The notes: generated by a model from the letters alone, not told the origin. A stretch of DNA of 64,000 bases from Bettongia penicillata ogilbyi (GCA_023548195.1 JAJHZJ010000401.1:434001-498000); one strand, 5' to 3'; positions 34,584 to 46,562 are shown, numbered from the stretch's first letter. Numbers and translations: made by a program.

Positions 34584-34919
34584 TTCTGAAAACCATCTTT
34601 TATCCAAACTCTCTCTCTGTCTCTCTCATTATACCTCTCTCTCATTGTGCCTCTATCTTTGTATATTTAAGTGTGTGTGTGTGTACATGCGCACGAGTGT
34701 GTGTATTCAATTAGAAGACTATAAGGGAAAGAACTAGCTTGTTATTTTTTTATCTTTGTATCTCCATCACCTAATACACCTAGCATATAGAATTTATTTT
34801 GAAAGTCTGCTATATTATATTGTAGTGTTCCATACTGTAAGGCAATGCATCTTTGGAGTACAAAGGTTACTTACCTCCTCACAGAGAAGTAATCAGATAA
34901 GATGTAATAACATTCCATA
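34584..34919. other. Pyrimidine-rich and unassigned stretch
   Basis: A TC-rich run (34612-34660) is followed by a short GT microsatellite (34671-34702). The rest is AT-rich with no gene visible. The phrase 'acaccta' with 'gcatatagaattt' near 34775-34795 could be an L2 tail. Confidence 0.4.
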
Positions 34920-35510
34920 TTTTAAAAGTTGAATATTAATAATTCAGAGAAAAATTAGAAGACTGAATTGAACTGACAAGAAACAAAATAAACAGAGCCA
35001 GAATATTGTATACACATAATCTATAATGATATAAAGGAAACAACAGCAATGCACTGAGTCAGAATAATATAAGATTATGACCAACCTTGGACCTGCATCT
35101 TATCCTTTAACTTTCTTCCCTCTACTTCTTTCCCTGTTGAATTTGATGCATATTATCAAATGGAATTGATGTGTTGATGGATTTTAATGAAGTATCTTCC
35201 TATATATCATGGTTTAGAATTTCCTTAACCAATTTGAACTGACTTTGTTTCAATTTTTCGTTAACATAAAAATATTACTATGGATATTCTGTTCTATATG
35301 GGACCTTTCTGTCTTTGCCCTACTTGGAGGAATATTTGTAAGTCAAGAGTAAAAACATCTTGGTCGGGATTTGTTTGTTTTATATGCATAATTCTTAATT
35401 GTTTTCTAGAAAGACTGGAAAAATTCCAAAATCTCCCTTTGTTGTATTCATATTCTTTTAATTATTTACCCCTTCCAACACTGAACAATTACCATATATG
35501 AAGAGAAACC
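34920..35510. mobile_element. Two small L1 fragments in opposite orientations
   Basis: 34920-35100 reads in sense as the L1 segment just after ORF2 ('aaataaacagagccagaatattgtatac'). 35170-35510 reads in antisense as ORF2 C-terminal sequence ('attaccccttccaacactgaacaatt', the counterpart of the 47280-47340 segment in the large L1). The inverted order could be a 5' inversion or two insertions. Confidence 0.45.
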
Positions 35511-35954
35511 TCAGAATCTTTTGATCAATGTTAAAGAGATTTCCTCAGAATTTAGAAGTAATGCTAAGGCCCAAATTAACATTTCCCTTGACAAGAAGTA
35601 CTTTCTACAACAATGACATTATGATAAGTAATGGATATGGCCTGGACATCAACACGATTATTTAATCTCCTCCAGAAGTCAATGAGTCCATATTTATCAA
35701 TGGAACAAATGTTACTTAATTTTTTAATATGAGTAAATTGATCTAACTCCATTCATACTCATCTAAGCCAATTTCATCTGTCCAAGGGAAAACATGTATT
35801 ATTTAAAAAGAAAACAGGTATCTGACAATGGGGGGCAGGAGCAGGCAATACATTATGACCTTGGGAAGCTTACTATTCTGTTGTTAGTCTTCACTATCCT
35901 TATGATCTAATTCTTGTCCTTATAGCTACCTAAGAAGAGACTGTCCAGACACAA
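35511..35954. other. Unassigned sequence
   Basis: AT-rich stretch with no frame, array or recognisable repeat that I can support. Confidence 0.4.
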
Positions 35955-36740
35955 TATTTAAAGAATTATAGCTCCTAATGTGCTAGGGGAAAGAGAAGGA
36001 GAGAAGTAGAATGTGGTAAATCATCTCACATAAAAGAGTCAAGAAAAACTTTCACAATGGAAGGGAAGAAGGGGAAGGTGAGGAATAAATGAGCCTTCAT
36101 TTCACCAGATTTAGCTTCAGGAGGAAATAACATACACATTAAATTGGGTACGGAAGTTTATCTTACCCTAGAAGAAAGGAGGGGGGAAGAGGATAAGAGA
36201 GGCAAAATAATAGAAGGGACAGCAGGTTGTGCGAGGGGACAATCAAAAGCAAACCCTTTGGTAGAGGGACAGTTCAAAGGAGAGAACTGAATAAATGGAG
36301 GGTGGGACAGGATAGAGGGAAATATAGTTCGTTTCTCACAACATCACTGTTATGTAGTTTTTTTGCCTGACTACACAAGTACAACCTTTATCGAATTTCT
36401 TGCCTTCTCAATAAGGGTGGGAGGGAAGAGGGAAAGGCATAGAATGTGGAATTTAAAACTTTAAAAATGAATGTTAAAGATTACTTTTACATGCGACTAG
36501 GAAATATCATATGTAAGCAATAGGGTAGAGAAATCTATCTTACCCTACAGGAAAATAGAAGGTAAGGGAATAAGGGGTGGGTGGATTATAAAAGGGACGG
36601 CAGATTGGAGAAAAGGGCAATCAGAATACACATTGTCCTGGGGTGAAGGTAGTGGGGAGATGGGGAAAAATTTGAAATTCAAAATTTTGTGGAAGTGAAT
36701 ATTGAAAGTTGAAAATAAATTTATATAAGAAAGTTAAAAA
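35955..36740 (+). mobile_element. HAL1/L1-type 3' UTR fragment, sense
   Basis: This 5'-truncated copy holds only the 3' UTR. Purine-rich modules include 'ggaaataacatacacatta', 'gggacaggatagagggaaatatag', the 'cacaacatcactgttatg' block and the 'ttgccttctcaataaggg' block. It ends in 'gaaattcaaaattttgtgg..aaaataaatttat'. The two-module 3' UTR arrangement of H7 is visible, so it belongs to the same lineage. Confidence 0.65.
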
Positions 36741-37619
36741 AAGGAATTATGCCTCTTTAAAAATCTGTTTTCTAGACTGGGAAGTTCCAATATCATTTTA
36801 TATAGAAGTTTCAATTTAAGACATTCTCCTACTTGCCCTAGGATGTCTATATAAACAAATGTAACATTATATCAGAAGCTGCAAGTTAAAATCACTTATA
36901 GGTGATATCAAATACGATAGAAAGAAAGGAAAAAAGTCTCATGACTGTCTGCAAAACTGGCCTTAATGTTTCCTTGGAGAGAGAATTTTAATGATTTCAT
37001 TTGACTTGATAGTACTTAATTCCTTCTTCCTCTGTTTCCGTATATATAACTTTCTTCCATGATTAAACTTCCATCTAACAAGATTCAAGTCAATATTCTT
37101 TGGTTTTGCCTATGCCTTTCTCAAAAGGGAAGAGTCTGACATTATCACTAAGTTATATTCTTTTGAGCCCTGATCCACTTACTGCTTCCCTTCTCTAACA
37201 CTAGATATTGACAATTCAGGTTCCCATGAACTGATGCATACATACATACATACAGAAATTAATCAAATTAAGTTTTTTTTCTAGTAAACTTGTATTTCTA
37301 GACTTTTAAGACACATGATTCTACTATCTTTCATGCTGCGAAAATTATATAATTTTAATTTGCCCAACATCATTGCCCAAGATTATCACAATCTTGGAAT
37401 TTGGGAAAGTATGTAAATATGATTTAGTAGAAGAGTCCTTAAACTAGATTGCAAGGATAATCTTCAGTGGGTCCACCAATTTAGATGGGAAAAAATACAT
37501 ATGAATTTTCACTAACCTTTGGTTTCTTTCATTTTTTGCAATTTATTTTTATATTGAAAATATTATTCAGAAGCATTTCCAGCCTTCATCAGATTGCTAC
37601 AGTAAACCATAAACACACT
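36741..37619. other. Unassigned sequence
   Basis: Apart from a short CATA microsatellite (37226-37246) I see no recognisable element. The sequence is AT-rich. Confidence 0.4.
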
Positions 37620-38375
37620 CAGAAGGGATAAGGCTATAAATAACTTTGATTACTTTGTCTGAAAACTATCCTTTGACTATTTATCAATTGAGGAATGGCT
37701 CTTCTGTAAATTTGATTCAGCTTTCCAGATACTTGAGAGAAGCTCAATGTAAATTTTTTTTCATGGTAATGATTACCAACTGTATTTCTCCTCCATTCTA
37801 TTTTCCTCCTGTTTATTTACTCTCCCTCTCCTTCTACCCTGTCCATTTTCAAAAAGTGCTTTGCTTCTGATTTTTATCTCCTATCCTCTTCCTTTCCTAC
37901 TTTCCTGTTTGTTAAGAGAGATTTCTACACCAAACTGAGTATCTATATTTTTCTCTCTTTGAGCCAATTTTTTATGAGAGTAAGGTTCAAGTCTTTCCCT
38001 CCACACGTACCCCATTTCTTCCTCTACTATAAAATGTCTTTTAGGCCCGTTTTCCCTTTGCCCAGTGCATTCTTTTTCTTCATCTCTTCATTTTATTTTC
38101 TTAGCTAATCATTACTTACACATTCAACTCACAGCTCTGTTTCCCCTCTTTTTACACTCCCAATTGCTATCAAAATGAGAAACATTTTAAAGAGTTATTA
38201 ATATCATTTCCCCATGTAAGAATGTAAAGACTTTAACCTGATTGAATCACTTATGATTTCTTTTTTCTATTTACCTTTTCATGCATCTTTTGTGTCTTGT
38301 ATTTGAAAGTCAAATTTTCTATAAAGCTCTGGTCTTTTCATCAGAAATTCTTAGAAGTCCTCTCACTGAATATCC
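37620..38375 (-). mobile_element. L1 fragment, antisense, ORF1 end and inter-ORF spacer joined to ORF2 C terminus
   Basis: On the minus strand, 38360-38270 encodes the ORF1 C terminus ('LLRISDEKTRAL..'). 38260-37790 corresponds to the pyrimidine-rich (top strand) spacer between ORF1 and ORF2 that is also seen at 52310-52990. 37760-37620 matches the ORF2 C-terminal segment near 47440-47530. Most of ORF2 is missing between the last two parts, so the copy is internally deleted. Confidence 0.5.
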
Positions 38376-38958
38376 CCACAAATTCAGGAGCAATGCAAGC
38401 CATGCAGCAACGGAGCGGAGGAGATTTCCATTCCCGAGAGCCAGAAAGACCAGCAACAAAGGTCCATCACACACTGGACAACAGAGCCCACCCCTGCTCT
38501 GCCTTGGCCACGTGGCCAAGAGGAACAGATCCGAGCAGGCTTCAGGGACGGAATCTCCAGCAGCCACGAAGGTCCCTCGACCCACAGGTGCTACAGGGCA
38601 GTGACAGAAACTTCAGGGCTGGCCGAGAGGGGAGTGGGGTGTCTCCATAACTCGGGCCCCCTTGGGAGGCAGTGGCAGAGACAGGGACAGCAGCAAACCC
38701 GGCCTTCCCAAGCAGGAAGAAGCTCTGCTCCATTACTGAAGGTCTCCACATAAAGCCCCTGAGGGAACTGAGCCTGGGAGGCAGCCCTGACTCCACCCCA
38801 CCACCAGAACTTAAGCTCATATTGAATAGCAGGCCCACCCACCACTGAAAGCCCTGAGGCTGGGAAGCAGCATTTGAATCTCAGACCCCAAGCACTAGCT
38901 GGGCAGAACTAGGTGGAGGTGGAAAGGAATCTCAGAAGTCAAGTAACTGGCTAGGAAA

Positions 38959-40059
38959 ATGCCCAGAAAAGGGAAAAAAAATAAGACCATAGAAGGGGAC
39001 TTTCTTCGGGAACAGATGTTTTAGCTTTTCATTTATGATGAGGAGGAACAATGCTTACCATCAGGCAAACACATAGAAATCAAGGCCTCTGTACCCCCAA
39101 AATCCGAAAGAGATATCCAATGGGCTCAGGCCATGGAAGAGCTCAAAAAGGATTTTGAAAATCAAGTTAGACAGGTGGAGGAAAAACTGGGAAGAGAAAT
39201 GAGAGAGATGCAAGAAAAGCATGAAAAATGGGTCAATACCTTGGTAAAGGAGACCCAAAAAAAATGCTGAAGAAAATAACACCTTGAAAAATAGGCTCAC
39301 TCAATTGACAAAAGAGGCTCAAAAAGCCAATGAGAAGAAGAATGCTTTCAAAAGCAGAATTAGCCAAATGGAAAAAGAGGTTCAAAGCTCACTGAAGAAA
39401 ATAGTTCTCTCAAAATTAGAATGGAAGAGATGGAGGCTAATGACTTTATGAGAAACCAAGAAATCACAAAACAAAGCCAAAAGAATAAAAAAATGGAAGA
39501 GAATGTGAAATATCTCACTGGAAAAACAACTAACCTGGAAAATAGATCCAGGAGAGACAGTTTAAAAATTATGGGACTACCTGAAAGCCATGATCAAAAA
39601 AAGAGCCTAGACATCATCTTTTATGAAATTATCAAGGAAAACTGCCTTGAGATTCTAGAACCAGTGAGCAAAATAAGTACTGAAGAAATCCATCGATCAC
39701 CGCCTGAAAGAGCTCCAAAAAGAGAAACTCCTAGGAACACTGTGGCCAAATTCCAGAATTCCCAGGTCCAGGAGAAAATACTGCAAGCAACTAGAAAGAA
39801 ACAATTCCAGTATTGTGGAAATACAATCAGGATAACACAAGATCCAGCAGCTTCTCCATTAAGGGATCAAAGGGCATGGAATAGGATATTCCAGAAGTCA
39901 AAGGAACTAGGACTCAAACCAAGAATCACCTACCTAGCAAAACTGAGTGTAATAATTCAGGGGAAAATATTGTCTTTCAATAAAACAGAGGACTTTCAAG
40001 CATTCTTGATGAAAAGACCAGAACTGAAAAGAAAATTTGACTTCCAAACACAAGAATGA
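38959..40059 (+). pseudogene. H5 ORF1p-like, three lesions
   Basis: The start 'aaaATGCCCAGAAAAGG' at 38959 gives 'MPRKGKKNKTIEGDFLREQ' and then a TAG. The coiled coil follows from about 39115 ('MEELKKDFENQVRQVEEK'). One extra A near 39257 and a missing base near 39388 shift the frame. The rest is open for 212 codons (39421-40059): RRM-like 'RRDSLKIMGLPESHDQ', then 'RSPPERAPKRETPRNTVAKF', 'QYCGNTIRITQDPA' and the normal C terminus 'KRKFDFQTQE'. The total span of 1101 bp is close to full ORF1 length. Confidence 0.75.
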
Positions 40060-40202
40060 AATGAAAAGAAGCATGAAAAAGTAAACAGCAAAGAGAAGTC
40101 ATAAGGGACTTACTTACCAAAGGTGAACTGTTTACATTCCTACATGGAAAGCCAATATTTGTAACTCTTGAAACTTTTCAGTATCTGTTTAGCTGGTGGG
40201 AC

Positions 40203-40280
40203 CACACACACACACACATACACACATGTACACGCATGCACGCATGCACACATACACACATGCATGCACATACAGAGACA
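40203..40280 (+). repeat. Imperfect CA tract in the H5 3' UTR
   Basis: (CA)n with 'catgca' and 'cgcatg' interruptions lies at the position where every better-preserved HAL1 copy here has a CA tract, just after ORF1. It therefore came with the element. Confidence 0.8.
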
Positions 40281-40573
40281 GAGAGCACAGAGTGAAATGA
40301 ATAGGATGGGACCATATCTTAAAAGAAATTAAGGTAAATGGTGAAAGAGAAATGTAGTGGGAGGAGAGTGGGTGAATTGGAATGGGGTAAATTATCTCTC
40401 ATTCACGAGGCAAGCAGGAGATTTTTCAGTGGAGGGAAAAAGAGGAGTGCTGAGAAAAAAACAAGAAGTTTACCCTCATCACATTCGACTAAAGGAAGGA
40501 ATAAAATGCACACTCTTTTTGGTATGAAAACCTATCCTGCAATACAGGAAAGTGGGGGAGAAGGAGATAAGCA

Positions 40574-40614
40574 GGGTGGGGGGGATGGTGGAAGGGAGGG
40601 CAATGGGAGGAGGG
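40574..40614 (+). promoter_or_regulatory. G-quadruplex-capable run in the H5 3' UTR
   Basis: At least five G-runs of three or more (at 40574, 40578, 40594, 40598, 40605 and 40612) are separated by short loops. L1 3' UTRs are known to carry G-quadruplex motifs that influence retrotransposition. Folding is inferred from the pattern only. Confidence 0.5.
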
Positions 40615-41424
40615 AGCAATTTGAAGTCAACACTCAGGGAGGGACAGGATCAAAGGACAGGATAGAAACAATGGGGGGCAGGATAGGATGGAGGGAAATA
40701 TAGTTAGTCTTACACAACACGACTATTATTGAAGTCATTTGCAAAATTACACAGCTGTGGCCTATATTGAATTGCCCACCTTCCCAAAGGGAATGGGTGG
40801 GGAGGGAGTAATGGGGAGAATTTGGAACTCAAAATTTTAGGAATAACTGTTGAGTATTGTTTTTGCTATTAGGAAATAAGAAATACAATTAATGAAGAAT
40901 AGAAAGTCATCTGACCCTACAGGACAAAAGAGAAGATGGAGACAAGAGAATGGGGGGATGATAGAAGATAGGGCAGATTGGTGATAGAGGAAATTAGAAT
41001 GCTCGGTGAATTGGGGTGGGGGGAGGGGACAAATTGGGACCAAATTTGGAACCCAAAATTTTGTGAAAATGAATGTACAATGTTAAATAAATAAATTTAT
41101 ATTAAAAAAAGAACTTTACAAAAAAAATCTGAGTGTACTTTGATCTGATTTGATTCAAGGAGGGAGCCACAAACTGAGTTAAATATAGAAATCTAACTAT
41201 TTCTATAATCAGTAGTAGGGGAAATGGAAAAGAAAATGGAGGAAAGGTTAAAAGAAAGGAAAGAAAGAGTAAGGGAAAATTAGGATCAACAAGAGGGGGT
41301 CTGATAGAAGGGAAGGAAGACTGAGGGAGGTAGTGATCAAAGACTAAAACTCTTTTATGGAGGGGAAGGCATAAGGGAGATCTAAAAACATAAACAAGGA
41401 AATAGGATGGAGAGAAAGACAAAT

Positions 41425-42100
41425 AATAATCATAACTCTGAATGGGAATGGAATTAACTCTAACATAAAATGGAGCTGGATAGCAGAATGGATTAAAAAA
41501 CATAATCCAAGAATTCGATGTTTACAAGAAACACACTTGAAAAAAGATGATACACACAGAGTAAAGGTAAAAGATTGGAGCCTAGTGTATTATGCTTCAG
41601 CTGATGTAAAAAAAAAAAAAACTAAACAGTGGTTGCAATCCTAATCTCAGACAAAACAAAACCAGAAATATATCTAAGCAAAAGAGATAAGAAAGAAAAC
41701 TATATCCTGTTAAAAGTCACTGTAGACAAGGCACTGGGGGGGTATACTATCCACATTCTTAGAGGAGAAGTTAAGGAAGTTACAGGAAGAAACAAACAGC
41801 AAAACTAAACTAGTGGAGTACCTCAACATCCTTCTCTCTGAACTTGATAAATCTAACCTCAAAAAAAGTAAACAAGAAAGAAATGAAGGAGATGAATAGA
41901 ACTTTGGATAAGGTAGATATGATACAACATTGGAGAAAATTGAATGGGGATTGAAAGGAATATACCTTTTTCTCAGTGGCACATTGCACATAAAAAAAAA
42001 TTGACCATAAGGCATAAAAAGGTCACAATCCAGTGCTGAAAGGCAGAGATAGTCAATGCATCTCAGATCATAATGCAATAAAACTTATATGTAATCAAAG
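41425..42100 (+). pseudogene. L1 ORF2 endonuclease fragment
   Basis: Frame pieces encode 'IITLNGNGINSNIKWSWIAE', 'CLQETHLKKDDTHRV' and 'VAILISDKTKPEIYL'. The first two carry the metal-binding Asn (LNxNG) and Glu (LQETHL) positions of the apurinic-type endonuclease. Then comes 'ENYILLKVTVDK'. Later parts, including the 'HNAIK' end ('SDHNAI'), lie in shifted frames. An A-run expansion near 41610 breaks the reading. Dead. Confidence 0.65.
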
Positions 42101-42930
42101 GCCAATGGAGAAATTTATGACCAAATAAGGGATAGAGAACATTATGAAGTGCAAAATGGGTAATTCTGATTATATTAAATTGAAAAGTTTTTGCACAAAC
42201 AAACCCAGTGCAAGCAAGATTAGGAGGGAAGCAGAAAACTGGGAAAGAATTTTTGCAGCTAGTGGATGTGATAAAGACCTGATTTCTAAAATATATAGAG
42301 AACTGAGTCTAATGTACAAAAATACAAGTCATTCCCCAATTTATAAATGGTCAAAGGATATGAATCATCAGTTTTCAGAGGAAGTAACTAAAGTTGTCTA
42401 TAATCATATGGAAAAAAATGCTCTAAATTACTATTGATTAGAGATACAAATCAAAACAACTCCAAGGTACCACATCACACCTACCAGATTGGCTTACCTT
42501 GCAAAACAGGAAGATGGTAAATGTTGGAGAAAGTATGGGAGAGTTGGAACACTAATTCATTGTTGGTGGAGCTTTGATCTAATCCAACCATTTTGGGGAG
42601 CATTTTGGAACTTTGCCCAATGGATTTCTAAATATGCCTGCCTTTTGACCCAGCAATATTGCTTCTAGGACCCTATTCCAAAGACATGATAAAAATGGGT
42701 GTGATGGCAATCAAATTAGGATCTTTTGTTGTTTTTGTTTTAGTATATCCAAGAAGTATAATGCCTCCATTTGACGGTAATTAAAGAAGATCCTCCTCAC
42801 CCATATTAATGGTCCTGCCCATTCAGGGAAGTTTGATTAGGAAATTTGTTTTGTAGGAGGGTCCCAAGTACCTTTTGTTTTTCAATTGAAGCACTGTGTC
42901 AGAGTGTTAAGCTCTCTGGTTCTGAAAAGT

Positions 42931-42940
42931 GTATAAATAC
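42931..42940 (+). promoter_or_regulatory. TATA box in the 5' LTR
   Basis: 'GTATAAATAC' lies about 230 bp into the LTR. The same sequence is at 44304-44313 in the 3' LTR, and the antisense LTR at 16833 has a diverged version. It would mark the U3/R boundary. Confidence 0.6.
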
Positions 42941-43281
42941 TGTGAGGATGGGGTTTTACTTTGGGGCTTACTGACTGGAAGTGTTTTTTGGCCAGTGGAG
43001 GACTCTGAGAAGCTGATTAAAAAGCCCTCCCCATCCCCTTTGAAAAACCCACATGTTCCTTCTCTGGTAAAGATGTATCTTAATGGTCAGACATTTTGGA
43101 AGCATGTCTGTTGACTTTTGATTTTTCTGTATTTTCTCTGAAATGTTGATTTTTATTTTCTCTGATATCCACGCTTGTTTTAAGTGATTGTCTTCATAAG
43201 TTGCCTTTCATTTTAGAGAAGCAGATCAAAGAACTTGTGGCATCAGGCCCCCCTGTGTATGTTGGACTGCTTACTGTTACA

Positions 43282-44075
43282 GTAGGGTGTAGTTGATGGA
43301 ATCTGCATAAATTAACAGGAAAGTATAGGGCCTGGGATAATTGTCTGTTGATTTCTAATTGTGGTGACTATGATTCTTTGGAGTCTGGGAGGTGAGGTTG
43401 GCTAAAACCTAAACTTGAGTGGATTAGCTTAGCTCTTGACTGTGCTGAAGTGGTAAATGCCGCGAGATTTTTTTTGTATGCAGAGACTTGGAACAGGATC
43501 TGAAAACTGCCTGCTGAAGCACCCAGCAGAAGTGGAGAATGGCCTATGTGCTAATCTTGGTGAGGTGAGAGAAATGGGAGCAGATAGCTGCCAGCACTTT
43601 GACCCAGGCTGGAGTTGGGAGTGGCTGGCTACTGCTGGAGGAGAAGGAAACCAGGAACTCTAAATTCAGCCCTGAGGCAAGATTGGGACTGTGTAGCTAG
43701 ATCTTATCACAATGACTTTGCTGTTCAGCCATCCCTTGGACTTGAAAACTGGGCCTGAAGCATTGTTTAGATGCCTCTGCCTGAGAGTGCAGGGTGGGGA
43801 AGAACACAATCCCCGCCAAGATGAACTTGCCTGGACATTTCTGTTTGGGATTGAGGAAGGGGAATAGTGGCTGCTCTCTCCTCAAAGAATGATGTTGTGT
43901 TGCTCATATATCTTTGTGTTTGTTAAAGTCTTTTGGCCCTCTGGTAAAAAGTTGCTATGTTACGTATTCTATAAATGTGAATTATGTTGTATTTACTTAA
44001 GAAATGTTAATTCCTATTTCTTCCAGGATCCATGACCATTTAAATTGTAAGGCCAAGAATCTTGGAAGACTAAAG
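43282..44075 (+). other. Internal region of the two-LTR element
   Basis: Right after the 5' LTR comes 'gtagggtgtagttgatgg', in the position of a primer-binding site but not matched by eye to a specific tRNA 3' end. No long polypurine tract is obvious before 44076 ('gccaagaatcttggaag' lies there). The stretch 43480-43880 is more GC-rich than its surroundings. No coding capacity is supported. Confidence 0.5.
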
Positions 44076-45290
44076 TGTGATGGCAATCAAATTATGATCT
44101 TTTTCTGTTTTTGTTTGAGTATAATCAAGAAATATAATGCCTCCATTTGAATGTAATTAAAGAAGACCTTCCTCACCCATGGATGGACCAGCCTATTCAG
44201 GGAAGCTTGATTAGGGGAGTTGCTTTGTAGGAGGGTCCCAAGTACCTTTTGTTTTTCTACTGAGGCACTGGGTCAGAGGATTATGCCCTCTGGCTCCAAA
44301 AAGTGTATAAATACTCTGAGGGTATGGTTTTACTTTGGGGCTTACTAACTGGAAGTGTTTGTTTGGTCAGATAAGGATTCTGGGAAGCTGTTTAAGGAGC
44401 CCCCAAGCTTTGAAAAACCCAGACATTCCTTCTCTGGTAAAGATGTATGTATGTTAATGGTCAGACATTTTGGAAGCATGTCTGTTGACTTTTGATTTCC
44501 CTATATTTTCTCTGAAATTTTGATTTTCTCTGATACCTATGCTTGATTAAAATGATTGTTAACCCCTCCCTACAAAGGTTGCCTTTCCTTATAGAGAAGG
44601 ATACCAAAGAACCTGTGGTAGCAGGCCCCTCTGTGCATGTTGGGGTATGTATTGATAAAATTGGAAAAGGTCCCATATATACAAAAATATTTATAGCAGC
44701 TCTCTTTGTGGTGGCCAAAAACTAGAAATCAAGGGGATACCCCTCAACTGGGGAATGGCTGAATAAGTTGTGGTATATGAATGTAATGGAATACTATTGT
44801 GCTATAAGAAATGATGAACAGGAGGACGTCAGAGAGACTCGGATGGACTTAAGTGAACTGATGCTGAGTGAAAATAGCAGAATCAGGAGAACATTATACA
44901 AAGTAACAGCCACAGTCTGCAAGGACTGTTTCTGACAGACTTAGCACTTCACAGCAATGCAAGGATGCAAAACATTCCCAAAGGACTCTTCAGGTTAAAT
45001 TCCACCCATGTTCAGAGAAAGAACTATGGAATCAAAACACAGAGTGAAGCAGACTATTTTCTCTTTTGTTATGTTTTTTGTTGGATTTTTCTCATAGTTT
45101 CTCACATTCATTTTAATTCTTCTATGCATCATGACTAATGTGAAAATGTATTTAATAAGAATGTATGTGTAGAAACCATATAAGATTGCATGACATCTCA
45201 GGGAGAGAGGAGGCAATGAGGGGGAGAAAATTTAAGACTTATGGAAGTGATTGTTGAAAACTGAACACGAATAAATTAAATTATAATTAT

Positions 45291-46480
45291 TAAAAAAATT
45301 AAACAGAGAATCATTGTCAGGTCCTCATACAAAAGACTTGATGATTATATGGTCCTAGAATAAAATGATTTTAAAATATTCAACTTAACGTAGAAGGCAT
45401 AATCCTTTCATAAAAATAGAGTTATATTCACTTTTTATATAGTATAAATCAAATAGCAAAATAACTTTTTCCTGGTTTACCTTGATGAAATATACTCAAA
45501 TTTTCAAATACATATGATAACATTGCCCTCTAATGGGTAGACAACAGAGCAATTATATGTTGTTCCCCTATATACTATCCTGTAAATCCAGGGGACATTT
45601 CTAATATTTCAGAGTTTAGTCATTGACTGAAAACAAAACAAAACCAAAAAAGCAGAAAAAGCAAGTAAACAAAACCCTTCCAAAAGAATAACAACACCAA
45701 AAAGAAAACTATCTCTTTCATGAATAATTGTGACATCAATTGATGAAATGACTTTATTGGGCCTCCTGCCCTACCAACTTTGATTTTTACTAGTTCTAGC
45801 TACCAGACTCTTAGGGGAAAATGACCTCTATTTTTTGAATGTTATTATTTTTTTCTGAAACAAGAAAGGGTGAGATTTATTTCATTTTATTTTACTATTC
45901 CTGAATTCGATTCTGTTTATTAAAACATATTTCATCTCTCAAAATGTTCAATACTAAGCCATATCCTCAGAGATATATCCCAATGAGATAAAAGGAAAAA
46001 GAAAATCACATATGTAAAAAGTACTCAGAAACACTTGTTGTTTTCAAACCAATGAAAGGGAAAGCATTTGAAAGAAAATTATTGGACAAATTAGAGTAAA
46101 TGACTGTAATGGAATACCAATTATACAATATTGTACTGTAATTTTTGATAGTGGTGAAAAACTTTTAGCAAATCTATTATTTTCAACATTCTTCTCTTTT
46201 GAAGTTGAACTTTAAATTCTCTTTCTCTATTCTAACATGCCCCCTGAGAAGACAAGCAAAACTGCAACAATTATACAAGGGAAATCATGGAAAACATATT
46301 TCTATATTAACTATATTGCAAAAAAGTAAAAAAGTAAGAAAATGGGAAAATTATATTTTAATTTATACTTAGAGGTCATTTCTGTATGTGAAACACACAC
46401 ATATATTCATAGTTGTTTGTGTGAATGTAGATATATATATATATATATTTCATGTGAATATGAATATATATAAATGTGAA
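45291..46480. other. AT-rich unassigned stretch
   Basis: No gene or element is recognised. A-rich runs at 45630-45710 and short TA/CA patches at 46390-46450 are the only features. Confidence 0.5.
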
Positions 46481-46481
46481 A

Positions 46482-46505
46482 ACTAATGATGAAACCTATA
46501 TATGC

Positions 46506-46562
<57 letters not shown>

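Larger units (their letters stand above)
38376..41107 (+). mobile_element. H5 HAL1, sense, short 5' truncation
   Basis: The match begins about 90 bp inside the 5' UTR at 'tccccacaaattcag', so the terminal promoter element is absent. It then has one copy of the 70-bp unit, ORF1 (38959-40059) and a 3' UTR with an imperfect CA tract (40203-40280), purine-rich blocks and an 'aaataaataaa' tail (41083-41107). There is no ORF2. No convincing target duplication was found, because the left flank is antisense L1 and the right flank sense L1. Confidence 0.8.
42700..44659 (+). mobile_element. Non-autonomous two-LTR retroelement
   Basis: The 5' LTR is 42700-43281 and the 3' LTR 44076-44659. Both start 'tgtgatggcaatcaaat' and align in order along their length. 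Internal DNA of about 794 bp separates them. The 5-bp flanks 'atggg' (42695-42699) and 'attgg' (44660-44664) fit a 5-bp duplication with one later change, and the L1 reads through once the element is removed. The internal part has only a 68-codon frame and no gag, protease or polymerase signature. This resembles MaLR-like non-autonomous ERVL relatives. The LTRs differ at many sites, so it is old. Confidence 0.75.
41108..45290 (+). mobile_element. Old L1, sense, internally deleted, split by an LTR element
   Basis: 41108-41425 matches the purine-rich spacer before ORF2. 41425-42100 is the ORF2 endonuclease. At about 42105 the sequence jumps to the ORF2 C-terminal region ('FMTK.GIENIMKCKMGNSDYIKLKSF'), skipping the reverse transcriptase. 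The two-LTR element 42700-44659 then interrupts the C terminus, which resumes at 44660. The 3' UTR ends near 45290 with 'ttgttgaaaactgaacac..aataaatt'. No ORF1 belonging to this copy is seen upstream, where H5 lies. Confidence 0.75.

Noticed and set aside
43282..44075. Envelope or polymerase relic inside the two-LTR element
   Set aside because: No retroviral motif is visible and the longest frame has 68 codons. The element is called non-autonomous.
38376..45290. H5 and the following L1 read as one long element with ORF1 and ORF2
   Set aside because: H5 has its own 3' UTR and A-rich tail (41083-41107) before the L1 spacer begins, so the two are separate elements lying side by side.
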